Shown: positions 9,362-17,157, counted from the stretch's first letter. The stretch is 64,000 nt of DNA from Amphibacillus indicireducens (GCF_039539605.1 NZ_BAABDL010000017.1:17854-81853), one strand, 5' to 3'. Translations and numbers: made by a program. The notes: a model not told the origin generated them from the sequence alone.

Positions 9362-9427
9362 ACCCCTCTCCACAAGCATAATTAATATATTTATCTATTT
9401 TAACATATTCTAATAGTAAAGAGGGGT
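9362..9427 (-). promoter_or_regulatory. Inverted repeat covering the asd ribosome binding site
   Basis: ACCCCTCT (upstream in the transcript) and AGAGGGGT (containing the asd Shine-Dalgarno) are perfect 8-bp complements separated by 50 AT-rich bases. On the minus strand the second arm is followed by seven Ts and then the asd ATG. The structure could hide the ribosome site, or act as a weak terminator for read-through from dpaAB. The long loop makes it uncertain. Confidence 0.4.
9392..9420 (-). promoter_or_regulatory. Candidate sigma-A promoter for asd-dapG-dapA
   Basis: TTTACT (9415-9420) and TAGATA (9392-9397) are separated by exactly 17 bp on the minus strand. A transcript starting here would lack the upstream arm of the inverted repeat that pairs with the asd ribosome site. 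Confidence 0.4.
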
Positions 9428-9456
9428 ATGTTTAGTGGATTTTAATAAAAAACTGC

Positions 9457-10038
9457 TTAATAAGTTGTGATCATCGGTTGAAGTTGTTTTCCTGCTAACG
9501 CTTCTTCAACTGTTTCTGGTATCAGTTCCATTTTAGAAATCAACGAATTTGGTTTAGCTGTAGGATTGTCTTGACCAAATGGAACGAGGTAAATTCCTTT
9601 CGCGGCAATTAGCTTCATCAAGTTCACACCATTTAACCCCAATGCATCATTTGTCGAGATCGCTAAAACGATTGGTGATTGATTTCGCATCGTCGCTTTA
9701 GTTGCCATCAGACTAGGAGTATCTGTGATGGCATTGGCAAGTTTGCTTAATGAATTTCCTGTCAGTGGTGCAACGACCATACAGTCAACTGGGTTATTTG
9801 GTCCAAATGTTTCTGCTTCAACAATTGTCGTGACAGGCTTGTTTCCAGTTAATTGTTCAAGTTTCTTTAAATGATCCTCTGCTCGACCAAAACGTGTGTC
9901 TGTGTTTTGGACATTATATGAAACAACAGGCCGGACATTAGCACCCGCTGAAACCAATTGTTCGATGATTGGAAAAACGTCTGCATAGGTACAGTGTGAG
10001 GCAGTCAAGCTGAAGCCGATTGTCTTCCCTTTTAACAT
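9457..10038 (-). CDS. dpaB: Dipicolinate synthase subunit B
   Basis: This is the flavoprotein-like subunit of the spore dipicolinate synthase (SpoVFB), 193 residues from the chosen ATG. It opens with KGKTIGFSLTASHCTY, typical of the flavoprotein (Coenzyme A biosynthesis-like) fold, and contains the MVVAPLTGNSLSKLA motif near residue 90. A TTG two codons upstream is possible, but GGGAGGG is too close to it, so ATG at 10038 is preferred. It follows dpaA by 21 bp and shares its sigma-K-type promoter. With DpaA it makes the dipicolinic acid stored in the spore core. Confidence 0.94.
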   Translation of the reverse strand: MLKGKTIGFSLTASHCTYADVFPIIEQLVSAGANVRPVVSYNVQNTDTRFGRAEDHLKKLEQLTGNKPVTTIVEAETFGPNNPVDCMVVAPLTGNSLSKLANAITDTPSLMATKATMRNQSPIVLAISTNDALGLNGVNLMKLIAAKGIYLVPFGQDNPTAKPNSLISKMELIPETVEEALAGKQLQPMITTY

Positions 10039-10059
10039 ATTCAATTCCCTCCCTGCTTA

Positions 10060-10941
10060 TTAGTGATGCTCGGCAATTAATTGATTAATGACATTCGCCA
10101 AAATTTCCCCTGCTGTTTTTGGAGCAACTTTTGCTGGTAAGCCTAGTGCATGAATCGCATTTAGTCCCCGCTTTTTAGCATAATCGAAATTTATTCCACC
10201 TGGTTTTGAGGCAAGATCAATAATTAATGCGTCTGCTGAAAAAGCGTTTAATTCCTCTTGGTCAACAATCAATGCAGGTACGGTATTAATCAATAAATTA
10301 CACTTTTTAATATATGCAGGTAGTTCACTTAGGTGAAATCCATCAAATCCTAATGTCTTCGCTTTTGCAATATCCTTCGTTTTCCTAACACCTGTTGCAA
10401 CTTTTGCACCAAGCTTTGCAAATTTATCAGCAACAGTTAAACCAACTCGCCCTAGCCCTAAAATCACAACATTTGAATCTTGTAAGGTCGTCTGCATTTG
10501 TTGAAGTGCTAATAAAATCGTTCCTTCTGCTGTTGGGACGGAATTATATATTGCGACATCATCACGCTCCATCATTGGGATAAACGTGTTTAACTTATCT
10601 GCTAAAGCTTGTTTTAAATAAGGCGTACTAATCCCAGAAAAAACAAGTGAAGTCGGTTTAAGCTTTTCAAAGAAGTTTTCTGGCAAATAAATTGCTTGGT
10701 TTGAAAAAGTTGATTTGACGTATCCTTCATTTTCAACTCCTGTAATTGGTAGAATAACGACATCTAAAATCTCAGGATTTAATTCATCTAAATCTGTGTA
10801 TTGTACACCTAAAAATCCTTGGTCTAATTGATCATAGCCAATTAGTTTTATTGTGTAATTTGATTTACTAATCAGTTTTTTGATTAATTCTAAATAGCGA
10901 GCATCTCCCCCAATAATCGCTATTTGTTTTTTTAATATCAT
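10060..10941 (-). CDS. dpaA: Dipicolinate synthase subunit A
   Basis: The catalytic subunit of dipicolinate synthase (SpoVFA) oxidises dihydrodipicolinate in the mother cell. The 293-residue protein has a C-terminal Rossmann domain with VVILGLGRVGLTVADKFAKLG (about 157-177). GAGG lies eight bases upstream of the ATG at 10941; a GTG three codons earlier lies inside the ribosome site. Presence of dpaA-dpaB shows that this organism makes spores or descends from spore formers. It sits downstream of ymxH and upstream of asd, as in B. subtilis. Confidence 0.95.
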   Translation of the reverse strand: MILKKQIAIIGGDARYLELIKKLISKSNYTIKLIGYDQLDQGFLGVQYTDLDELNPEILDVVILPITGVENEGYVKSTFSNQAIYLPENFFEKLKPTSLVFSGISTPYLKQALADKLNTFIPMMERDDVAIYNSVPTAEGTILLALQQMQTTLQDSNVVILGLGRVGLTVADKFAKLGAKVATGVRKTKDIAKAKTLGFDGFHLSELPAYIKKCNLLINTVPALIVDQEELNAFSADALIIDLASKPGGINFDYAKKRGLNAIHALGLPAKVAPKTAGEILANVINQLIAEHH

Positions 10942-11028
10942 TCCATTCACCTCGACTGTTTAAATATAAGAAGCACAACGTTGTTTATAGTAAAATGTTT
11001 AGCTAACATTTGGTTAACAACTTCGCTT

Positions 11029-11055
11029 TATTTTATGCTTATCATCCAAGTCAGT
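11029..11055 (-). promoter_or_regulatory. Sigma-K-type promoter for dpaAB
   Basis: On the minus strand, AC at 11054-11055 is followed after exactly 16 bp by CATAAAATA (11029-11037). This matches the B. subtilis sigma-K consensus AC-N16-CATANNNTA. It lies about 90 bases upstream of dpaA, whose B. subtilis counterpart (spoVF) is controlled by sigma-K. Function is inferred from consensus and context. Confidence 0.6.
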
Positions 11056-11094
11056 GCAGGACATTCACACAAATAGGTTAAACACTAGTTAAAA

Positions 11095-11122
11095 TAAAAA
11101 AGACTACCGTAATTTGATAGTC
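11095..11122 (-). terminator. Weak terminator-like hairpin after ymxH
   Basis: GACTA and TAGTC arms flank an 11-base loop, and a six-T run follows on the minus strand, 17 bp past the ymxH stop. The stem is short, so efficiency is uncertain. Confidence 0.5.
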
Positions 11123-11138
11123 AGATTAAATATTATAA

Positions 11139-11381
11139 TTACTGGTCTTCTGTTTTTCTTATGATGATGGTGTCTTTGCCGACCTTTTCGATTTGATCCC
11201 AATTGATTCTGACTTGAGTTTGATCACGTTTAAAACCGAACAAACCATAATTCGGGATAATAAAAGATTTTATTTGACCCGTTTTCGGATCAAGCTCAAG
11301 ATCAGTCTGACCTAACAATCCTAAACGTTTACCATCTGTTAAATTAACAATTTCTTTCCCACTCAACTCTTGATAGCGCAT
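11139..11381 (-). CDS. ymxH: YlmC/YmxH-family PRC-barrel sporulation protein
   Basis: This small protein (80 residues from MRYQELSGKE) belongs to the YlmC/YmxH family with a single PRC-barrel-like domain, recognisable by LSGKEIVNLTDGKRLGLLGQ. A start at 11420 would run through the pnp terminator, while AGGAGGG sits nine bases before the ATG at 11381, so the shorter form is chosen. It lies between pnp and dpaA as in B. subtilis. Family members are linked to sporulation, but no molecular function is established. Confidence 0.85.
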   Translation of the reverse strand: MRYQELSGKEIVNLTDGKRLGLLGQTDLELDPKTGQIKSFIIPNYGLFGFKRDQTQVRINWDQIEKVGKDTIIIRKTEDQ

Positions 11382-11418
11382 CACAATCCCTCCTACCTTA
11401 ACATATGAACAAAGAGAC

Positions 11419-11451
11419 AAAAAAAGAAAGCCATTTCGGAAAATGACTTTC
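11419..11451 (-). terminator. Intrinsic terminator after pnp
   Basis: The minus-strand arms GAAAGTCATTT and AAATGGCTTTC pair with one G-U and a 4-base loop, followed by a run of seven Ts. It begins 12 bp after the pnp stop and overlaps the rejected upstream start of ymxH. Confidence 0.85.
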
Positions 11452-11462
11452 TTGACTAATAA

Positions 11463-13580
11463 TTATTTTTTAGCTTCTGCTTGCTTTTTTTCTTCATCAA
11501 GTAGAACAGCTTTTCTTGATAAGTTGATTCGACCTTGGCGATCAATCTCTTTAACCTTAACCATAATCTTATCGCCTTCTTTAACTACATCTTCAACTTT
11601 GTTTGTCCGCTTCGTGTCTAATTCAGAAATATGAATTAAACCTTCTTTTCCTTTAAACAATTCTGCAAAGGCACCAAACTTCTCAACTCGCTTAACAGTA
11701 GCTAAGTACAACTCTCCTGCTTGAACCTCACGAACGATGTCTTCGATAATTTGCTTCGCTTTCTCGTTCATTTCTTGATCAGTTGAAGCGATGTAGACAC
11801 TACCGTCTTGCTCGATATCAATCTTAACGCCTGTCTCATCGATAATCTTATTAATTTGTTTTCCACTTGGTCCAATTACATCACGGATCTTATCCGGATT
11901 AATTGTCATTGTAATGATTTTCGGTGCATATGGTGAAAGTTGCTGATTTGGTTCTGAAATAACACTTACCATATGGTCTAAAATATGGAGACGCCCAATA
12001 CGTGCTTGTTGTAAAGCTTCTTCTAAAATTTCTCGAGCAAGTCCATCAATTTTAATATCCATTTGTAGTGCTGTAATTCCTTTTTCAGTTCCAGCAACTT
12101 TAAAGTCCATATCTCCTAAAAAGTCTTCCATTCCTTGAATATCACTTAAAACAGTATAATCATCACCTTGCTTAACCAAGCCCATTGCAATACCCGCAAC
12201 AGGTGCTTTAATTGGAACTCCAGCATCCATAAGCGCAAGAGTTGAAGCACAAATACTTGCTTGTGATGATGATCCATTTGACTCCAATACTTCTGAAACT
12301 AAACGAATCGTATATGGGAAATCATTTTCATTAGGAATCACTTTTTCAAGTGCGCGCTCACCTAAAGCACCGTGACCGATTTCACGACGACCTGGCCCGC
12401 GAATTGGACCTGTTTCACCTACACTAAAGTGTGGGAAATTATAGTGGTGCATAAACCGTTTTTCTTCTTCTAAGTCTAGACCATCTAAAATTTGAACATC
12501 GCCTAGAGCACCTAGAGTACAAATCGATAATGCTTGAGTTTGTCCACGTGTGAATAAACCTGAGCCATGTGTTCTCGGTAACAAATCAACGCGTGATGCT
12601 AGCGGACGGATTTCGTCTGGCGTTCGGCCATCTGGACGAGTCTTCTCAACTGAAATTAAGCGACGTACTTCATCTTTAACCATTTGATCTAAAATATCTT
12701 TGACTTTTTTGATCGTATCTTCATCAGCTTCGTTTGCTTCATAAGTTGCAACAATATCTTTTTTAACTGCATCAATCGATTCTTCTCTTTGCAATTTTTC
12801 ATGCGTTTGAATCGCAGCAACTAAACGATCTTTAGCCGTCTCATTTAACTCTGCTGATAATTCTTCATCTAAGTTAAATAATGAGACTTCCATTTTTTCT
12901 TTTCCTACAGCTTGAACAATTTCCTCTTGAAAAGCAACTAAGCGCTTAATTTCTTCGTGAGCAAACAAAATTGCTTCAAGCATGATGTCCTCTGGGATTT
13001 CGTTAGCAGATGCTTCAACCATGTTGATCGCATCTTTTGTTCCTGCTACCGTTAGATCTAGATCACTTTTTTCACGATCTTCGATTGTTGGATTAATGAC
13101 AAAATCACCATCAATTCGACCAATATTAACACCTGCAATTGGTCCATCAAATGGAATATCTGAAATTGATAGCGCGATTGATGAGCCGATCATTGCTGCA
13201 ATTTCTGATGAAGCATTTTGATCAACACTCATAACCATACTAATCACTTGAACATCATTTCTAAATCCTTCTGGGAATAACGGACGAATTGGACGATCAA
13301 TTAATCGTGATGTAAGAACCGCTTTTTCACTTGGACGACCTTCACGTTTAATAAATCCACCAGGGATTTTCCCAACTGCGTAAAGTCGCTCTTCATAGTT
13401 AACTGTCAGTGGGAAAAAAGGTAAATCCTTCGGTTCTTTAGAGCCAGTAGCTGTTGCTAAAACGGATGTATCTCCATAATGAACGATACATGCACCATTT
13501 GCTTGTTTAGCTAGCTCGCCAACTTCAACACTAAATGGCGTCCCTGCAATTTCAGTTTTAAAAATTTGTTTGTTTGACAT
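11463..13580 (-). CDS. pnp: Polyribonucleotide nucleotidyltransferase (PNPase)
   Basis: This phosphorolytic 3'-5' exoribonuclease degrades mRNA and is part of the Bacillus degradosome-like network. It has 705 residues: two RNase PH domains (about 10-230 and 310-540, the second with FPYTIRLVSEVLESNGSSS), a KH domain (about 550-610, VIGPSGKQINKI) and a C-terminal S1 domain (about 617-690). A TTG three codons upstream (13589) is in frame but almost touches the GAGAGGGG site, so ATG at 13580 is preferred. It is monocistronic, with a long leader holding a large palindrome, and a terminator after it. Confidence 0.97.
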   Translation of the reverse strand: MSNKQIFKTEIAGTPFSVEVGELAKQANGACIVHYGDTSVLATATGSKEPKDLPFFPLTVNYEERLYAVGKIPGGFIKREGRPSEKAVLTSRLIDRPIRPLFPEGFRNDVQVISMVMSVDQNASSEIAAMIGSSIALSISDIPFDGPIAGVNIGRIDGDFVINPTIEDREKSDLDLTVAGTKDAINMVEASANEIPEDIMLEAILFAHEEIKRLVAFQEEIVQAVGKEKMEVSLFNLDEELSAELNETAKDRLVAAIQTHEKLQREESIDAVKKDIVATYEANEADEDTIKKVKDILDQMVKDEVRRLISVEKTRPDGRTPDEIRPLASRVDLLPRTHGSGLFTRGQTQALSICTLGALGDVQILDGLDLEEEKRFMHHYNFPHFSVGETGPIRGPGRREIGHGALGERALEKVIPNENDFPYTIRLVSEVLESNGSSSQASICASTLALMDAGVPIKAPVAGIAMGLVKQGDDYTVLSDIQGMEDFLGDMDFKVAGTEKGITALQMDIKIDGLAREILEEALQQARIGRLHILDHMVSVISEPNQQLSPYAPKIITMTINPDKIRDVIGPSGKQINKIIDETGVKIDIEQDGSVYIASTDQEMNEKAKQIIEDIVREVQAGELYLATVKRVEKFGAFAELFKGKEGLIHISELDTKRTNKVEDVVKEGDKIMVKVKEIDRQGRINLSRKAVLLDEEKKQAEAKK

Positions 13581-13730
13581 ATTATTCAATTACCCCTCTC
13601 TTCTACCTAGTCAATTGATGAGTTTGTTTAATTTTGCAATTAATTTACGTCGAAAGAAAGAGATTTATGCAAGTGACTCATGTTATAAAACTGTAATACC
13701 TTTGCACTAATGATTGATTCGTGCTCCATC

Positions 13731-13769
13731 CTGATCAAAATATAGTAGCAATTACTATACTTTGATCAG
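13731..13769 (-). repeat. Long palindrome in the pnp leader (17-bp arms)
   Basis: CTGATCAAA and TTTGATCAG form the outer 9 bp; after one A-C mismatch, TATAGTA and TACTATA form the inner 7 bp around the 5-base loop GCAAT. No T-run follows on either strand, so it is not a standard terminator. It starts about 150 bases upstream of the pnp start and would be in the pnp 5' leader. Confidence 0.75.
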
Positions 13770-13826
13770 AATCGAGCGAAAGGTAGTAACAGCTTGTCAT
13801 CTCTCTCAATCTTAAATTATACATAC

Positions 13827-13852
13827 AGAAAAAGCGGGAATACTCCCGCTTT
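13827..13852 (-). terminator. Intrinsic terminator after rpsO
   Basis: AAAGCGGGA and TCCCGCTTT pair over 9 bp with a 4-base loop, and TTTTCT follows on the minus strand, directly after the rpsO stop. Confidence 0.88.
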
Positions 13853-13860
13853 GACATTTG

Positions 13861-14130
13861 TTATCGACGTAAACCAAGTTTTTCGATCATTTGACGATAG
13901 CTTGCAATATCTTTTTTACGTAAATAGTTTAACAAGTTACGGCGTTTCCCAACCATTTTTAACAAACCACGACGTGAGTGGTGATCTTTTTTATGAGTAC
14001 GTAAGTGCTCATTTAAGTTGTTAATTTCCTCAGTTAGGATAGCGATTTGTACTTCAGATGAACCTGTGTCATTCTCATGTACTTTGAACTCGTTAATTAG
14101 TTCATTTTTTCGTTCTTGTGAAATTGCCAT
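13861..14130 (-). CDS. rpsO: 30S ribosomal protein S15
   Basis: S15 is a primary 16S rRNA binder of the small subunit platform. From MAISQERK the protein has 89 residues, the standard length, with the conserved DTGSSEVQIA and HKKDHHSRRGLLKMVGKRR signatures. An upstream GTG (14139) lies within the AGGAGGTG ribosome site, so ATG at 14130 is chosen. It is monocistronic, with its own promoter, a structured leader that may mediate S15 autoregulation, and a terminator. Confidence 0.98.
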   Translation of the reverse strand: MAISQERKNELINEFKVHENDTGSSEVQIAILTEEINNLNEHLRTHKKDHHSRRGLLKMVGKRRNLLNYLRKKDIASYRQMIEKLGLRR

Positions 14131-14175
14131 CCATTTCACCTCCTATAATCATTTAAATCACACCAATCCCCTAGC

Positions 14176-14209
14176 AGTCGTTGGAGACTCGACTTGCCAA
14201 GCAGATGGC
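14176..14209 (-). promoter_or_regulatory. Structured rpsO leader (two hairpins), possible S15 autoregulatory site
   Basis: Downstream of the rpsO promoter the leader can form GCCA/TGGC (14196-14199 with 14206-14209) and AGTCG/CGACT (14176-14180 with 14190-14194, 9-base loop). Firmicute rpsO leaders are known to be bound by S15; whether these two helices form that binding fold is inference. Confidence 0.45.
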
Positions 14210-14220
14210 TTCCGATACTT

Positions 14221-14249
14221 AGATTAACGCTTTTTGAATAAAAAAGCAA
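14221..14249 (-). promoter_or_regulatory. Sigma-A promoter for rpsO
   Basis: TTGCTT (14244-14249) and TAATCT (14221-14226) are spaced by 17 bp on the minus strand. They lie between the ribF stop and the structured rpsO leader. Confidence 0.65.
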
Positions 14250-14267
14250 GTATTCTTGTCAAATTCG

Positions 14268-15200
14268 CTAAAATAACTGGCGAATTTCTTGTTCATCAAC
14301 TTCTAATTGGTCAATTAATTGATCAACATGATCAAACTTATATTCAGGTCTAATATATTTTTGCCAGCAAACCGTAATTGATTTATCATAGAGCATTTGA
14401 TTGAAGTCAAAAATATGAACCTCACATTTTATTTCATTTTCTACATTTTCAAATGTCGGATTATAGCCTAAACTTGCCATCCCATGAAATGTTTGCTCAT
14501 CAATTAAAACAGTTACGTAATAGACGCCGGTCTTCGGCATAATTTGTTCTGGATCAACCGCTATATTTGCAGTTGGATAGCCGATCTCTCGGCCTCTTTT
14601 GTAACCATGAATGACTGTTCCTTCTGTCATCAATGGTCGTGTTAATAGGGCTTTAACTTCTTCAACTTTACCATCAGCTAGTAATGCGCGAATTCTTGTC
14701 GAGCTAACTTTCTCACTGCCCTCATTCAGTTTTTCAACAACATGAATCCCAAATCGTTCTTTTGAATGATTGATCAATGTATTCACGTTACCTGCACCAC
14801 GGTAACCATAAGTAAAATCAAATCCGCATACGAGTTTTGAAATATTTAGCTCAACAATATAGTGGTCAATAAATACTTGTGGATCTAGTTGAGCAACTGT
14901 AGGATTAAAATGAATTACATATAAAAGATCAACACCAAAATCAGTAAGAATTTGTTGTTTTTGATGAAATGTATTTAAATAAGTAAAATAAGTTGGCCCA
15001 CCTTTGATCACAACTGATGGGTGTGGTGTAAAGGTCATGACTGCCAGTTTTTTGTTTAATCGATTTGCTAGATCTTTTGCTGTTTGGAGTACATATTGAT
15101 GGCCTTTATGGATGCCATCAAAGAAGCCAATTGCACAAACTGCATGTTCATCTTCGCTTGGTCGATAATCAAAAGGATATTCCAAATCGATAGTCTTCAT
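14268..15200 (-). CDS. ribF: Bifunctional riboflavin kinase / FAD synthetase
   Basis: This enzyme converts riboflavin to FMN and then FAD. The 310-residue protein has an N-terminal nucleotidyltransferase domain with IGFFDGIHKGHQYVL (about 24-38) and STRIRALL (about 166). The C-terminal flavokinase domain contains GYPTANI near 210. The ATG has AAGGAG nine bases upstream. It follows truB, as in B. subtilis (ribC), but is separated from it by 570 bp of non-coding DNA with a repeat element, so it probably has its own promoter. Confidence 0.96.
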   Translation of the reverse strand: MKTIDLEYPFDYRPSEDEHAVCAIGFFDGIHKGHQYVLQTAKDLANRLNKKLAVMTFTPHPSVVIKGGPTYFTYLNTFHQKQQILTDFGVDLLYVIHFNPTVAQLDPQVFIDHYIVELNISKLVCGFDFTYGYRGAGNVNTLINHSKERFGIHVVEKLNEGSEKVSSTRIRALLADGKVEEVKALLTRPLMTEGTVIHGYKRGREIGYPTANIAVDPEQIMPKTGVYYVTVLIDEQTFHGMASLGYNPTFENVENEIKCEVHIFDFNQMLYDKSITVCWQKYIRPEYKFDHVDQLIDQLEVDEQEIRQLF

Positions 15201-15329
15201 TATTTTTCTCCTTGATAAACATTGTCAAAAAAACTCATACTTGAAACAATTTCATGATTATTGTTATAAATATTCAGTAGCATTGCATAAACTTTTCTTT
15301 CCTAAGTCAAGTCTTATCATTGTGGTTTG

Positions 15330-15530
15330 AGATAACGGATATTGATCGATCAATACAACCGCTACGGGAAAAGCAAGAGCTTGAGATCCACTTTGACAAG
15401 CGGTCTATGCTTGGCAAAGTTAGCTCAAGCCTTGGGACTGGGACTGCGGTTACTCGTCCCACCGAAGACATTTGCGATTACTCGTCCCACCATAAACACC
15501 TGCCCGTAGGATAAGGAAAGCTTCCCCGAA
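15330..15530 (-). repeat. Dispersed hairpin repeat, copy 1 (minus orientation)
   Basis: Read on the minus strand this segment aligns in blocks with 26395-26570: an AGCTAACTTT block, then a hairpin, then AAAGTGGATCT and a distal TTCCCG-containing block. The hairpin arms are 15390-15401 and 15409-15420, 12 bp with one mismatch and a 7-base loop. Compared with the other copy the stem sequence differs but still pairs. Outer boundaries are approximate. Confidence 0.65.
15450..15491. repeat. 14-bp direct repeat inside repeat copy 1
   Basis: TTACTCGTCCCACC occurs at 15450-15463 and again at 15478-15491, exactly 28 bp apart. No third copy is seen nearby. Confidence 0.85.
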
Positions 15531-15769
15531 TAAGCATCGCACGAAGAAAATTGATCTTTATTTTCGAGGAAAGCGAAACATCTCTCAGCTGCGAATGTGA
15601 TCCTCTCACTTAGAGCTAATCATATCACTTGATTTTATCTAATTTTTTTATGCAACACTACTGATAAATATTAGTGTTTTCATTAGCACTTTAGTATTAT
15701 GAAATGCATGCATTTATCATAACATTTTATCTTTCTTTCGAAAACCAATTTAAACTATAAGTTAAGCAA

Positions 15770-16678
15770 TTAGTCTAAATTAAAGACGCGTAGTGGTTTT
15801 ATCTCTGTTGGTTTATCTGGATGTACTTGATAAATTGCTAACGTTTTTTGATTAAATTCAATTCGATTGGGCTGATCATCTACCCAATCGCTTGGTTTCG
15901 GAAGTTTTTGTCCATAGGAAACTTTTTGAGCTATCTCACTGTCAACGCGATGACCTGGTAAATGTGTTATACCCGCTTCTAATGGCAGTAATGCAGACAT
16001 AAGTTGGCCGGCTGCTTTTAATTTTTCTAAATCTTCAAATTCGATTGAATTATTTTCGTTGAAATCAGCTGTCCCCGTACGAACTAACTTCGACATATGA
16101 GCTGGATAACCTAACGCTTTACCAATATCAACAGCTAGTGTACGAATATATGTCCCTTTTGAAACCGTCGTTTCAATTTCAAATTTAATTGTATCTTCAG
16201 CAGCAATTAATGACTCTGGTGCCAGTTCAATCGCATGAATAATCACTTGACGAATCGGGCGCTCTACAGTTTGATTGTCTCGCGCATATTGATAGAGCTT
16301 TTTCCCTTTTACCTTCACTGCAGAATATAACGGCGTAACTTGCTCAATTTTGCCAAGAAATTTTTCTAAAACAGCTGTGATTGCATCGATAGATATCGGT
16401 TCATCTATTGGTTGCTCTTCGATGATTTGTCCAGTCTGATCTTCAGTATCAGTTGCTTTACCAAGGGTAATTTCAGCTCGATAAGTCTTTTTTGTATCTG
16501 TTAAGTAAGGCACAATTTTAGTTGCTTCACCAATACAAATTGGTAATACTCCTGACACTTCAGGGTCAAGAGTGCCTGTATGACCAACCTTTTTCGTTTC
16601 AAATAGACGGCGTAATTTAATTACACAGTCATGTGACGTCATTCCAACTGGTTTCCACAATGGAATAATCCCGTTCAT
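15770..16678 (-). CDS. truB: tRNA pseudouridine-55 synthase
   Basis: TruB makes pseudouridine 55 in the T-loop of tRNAs. From MNGIIPLWKPVGMTSHD the protein has 302 residues. The catalytic aspartate is in GHTGTLDPEVSGVLP (about residues 34-48). The C-terminal region matches the usual PUA-like extension. An in-frame start at 16750 would begin inside the rbfA terminator, whereas AGGGGG lies eight bases before 16678, so the latter is chosen. A terminator separates it from rbfA. Confidence 0.96.
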   Translation of the reverse strand: MNGIIPLWKPVGMTSHDCVIKLRRLFETKKVGHTGTLDPEVSGVLPICIGEATKIVPYLTDTKKTYRAEITLGKATDTEDQTGQIIEEQPIDEPISIDAITAVLEKFLGKIEQVTPLYSAVKVKGKKLYQYARDNQTVERPIRQVIIHAIELAPESLIAAEDTIKFEIETTVSKGTYIRTLAVDIGKALGYPAHMSKLVRTGTADFNENNSIEFEDLEKLKAAGQLMSALLPLEAGITHLPGHRVDSEIAQKVSYGQKLPKPSDWVDDQPNRIEFNQKTLAIYQVHPDKPTEIKPLRVFNLD

Positions 16679-16724
16679 CAGTCTACCCCCTAAGTCAATC
16701 GTAAATGATGAAAAAATATCATTC

Positions 16725-16758
16725 AAAAACCCTTGTATCATAAGAAACAAGGGTTTTT
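16725..16758 (-). terminator. Intrinsic terminator between rbfA and truB
   Basis: Perfect 12-bp arms AAAAACCCTTGT and ACAAGGGTTTTT with a 10-base loop and a T-run on the minus strand, 10 bp after the rbfA stop. It ends the rimP-nusA-infB-rbfA operon. Confidence 0.9.
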
Positions 16759-16767
16759 GATCATACT

Positions 16768-17118
16768 TTATTCTTCTGATTGATTTAATTCATAAATTAG
16801 CCGTTCAATTCGATTACCTGTCTCAATCGCTCGGTCAATCTCAAAGATAATTTCAGGTGTTTTACGTAAACGAATATGTTTACCTACTTCTGAACGGATA
16901 AAGCCTTTTGCTTTCTCTAATCCCGCTAACGTCTCTTCTTCAGCTTTAGTATCACCTAAAACAGTTAAGAATACTTTTGCTTGTTGTAAGTCACCAGTCA
17001 CTTCTACATCAGTAATCGTGACAAAACCAACTCGGGGATCTTTGAGTTTTTGAGAAATTATTTCACCAATTACTTTTTTAATTTCTTCAGCTACTCGATT
17101 CGCTCGAATTTGACTCAT
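16768..17118 (-). CDS. rbfA: Ribosome-binding factor A
   Basis: RbfA is a small KH-like factor that assists 16S rRNA 5' end maturation and cold adaptation. The 116-residue protein opens with the family signature MSQIRANRVAEEIKKVIGEI and contains KDPRVGFVTITDVEVTGDL. It is the last gene of the nusA-infB operon, 39 bp after ylxP, with a GAGGTGA ribosome site and a strong terminator after it. Confidence 0.96.
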   Translation of the reverse strand: MSQIRANRVAEEIKKVIGEIISQKLKDPRVGFVTITDVEVTGDLQQAKVFLTVLGDTKAEEETLAGLEKAKGFIRSEVGKHIRLRKTPEIIFEIDRAIETGNRIERLIYELNQSEE

Positions 17119-17157
17119 TAGCTATCACCTCAAATTTTGTCAGATATGATCCATTGA

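Larger units (their letters stand above)
15201..15769. other. Non-coding stretch between truB and ribF
   Basis: These 569 bp hold no convincing gene. They contain one copy of a dispersed hairpin repeat (about 15330-15530), a 14-bp direct repeat within it, and a small AACACTA/TAGTGTT inverted repeat (15654-15660 with 15672-15678) followed by Ts on the plus strand. The repeat part is visibly GC-richer than its surroundings. A 64-codon plus-strand frame crosses the repeat and is not considered a gene. Confidence 0.7.

Noticed and set aside
11382..11420. Longer ymxH start and a sigma-E-like CATATGTT -10 in front of it
   Set aside because: The longer start lies in the pnp terminator. The CATATGTT has no matching sigma-E -35, so I do not call a promoter.
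15320..15514. 64-codon plus-strand frame in the truB-ribF gap
   Set aside because: It runs through the hairpin repeat, has no ribosome site, and its residues show no protein-like pattern; it is a by-product of the repeat.
15654..15678. AACACTA/TAGTGTT hairpin after truB as its terminator
   Set aside because: On the minus strand the stem is followed by GCATAAAA rather than Ts; the T-rich tail is on the plus strand, where no gene ends.
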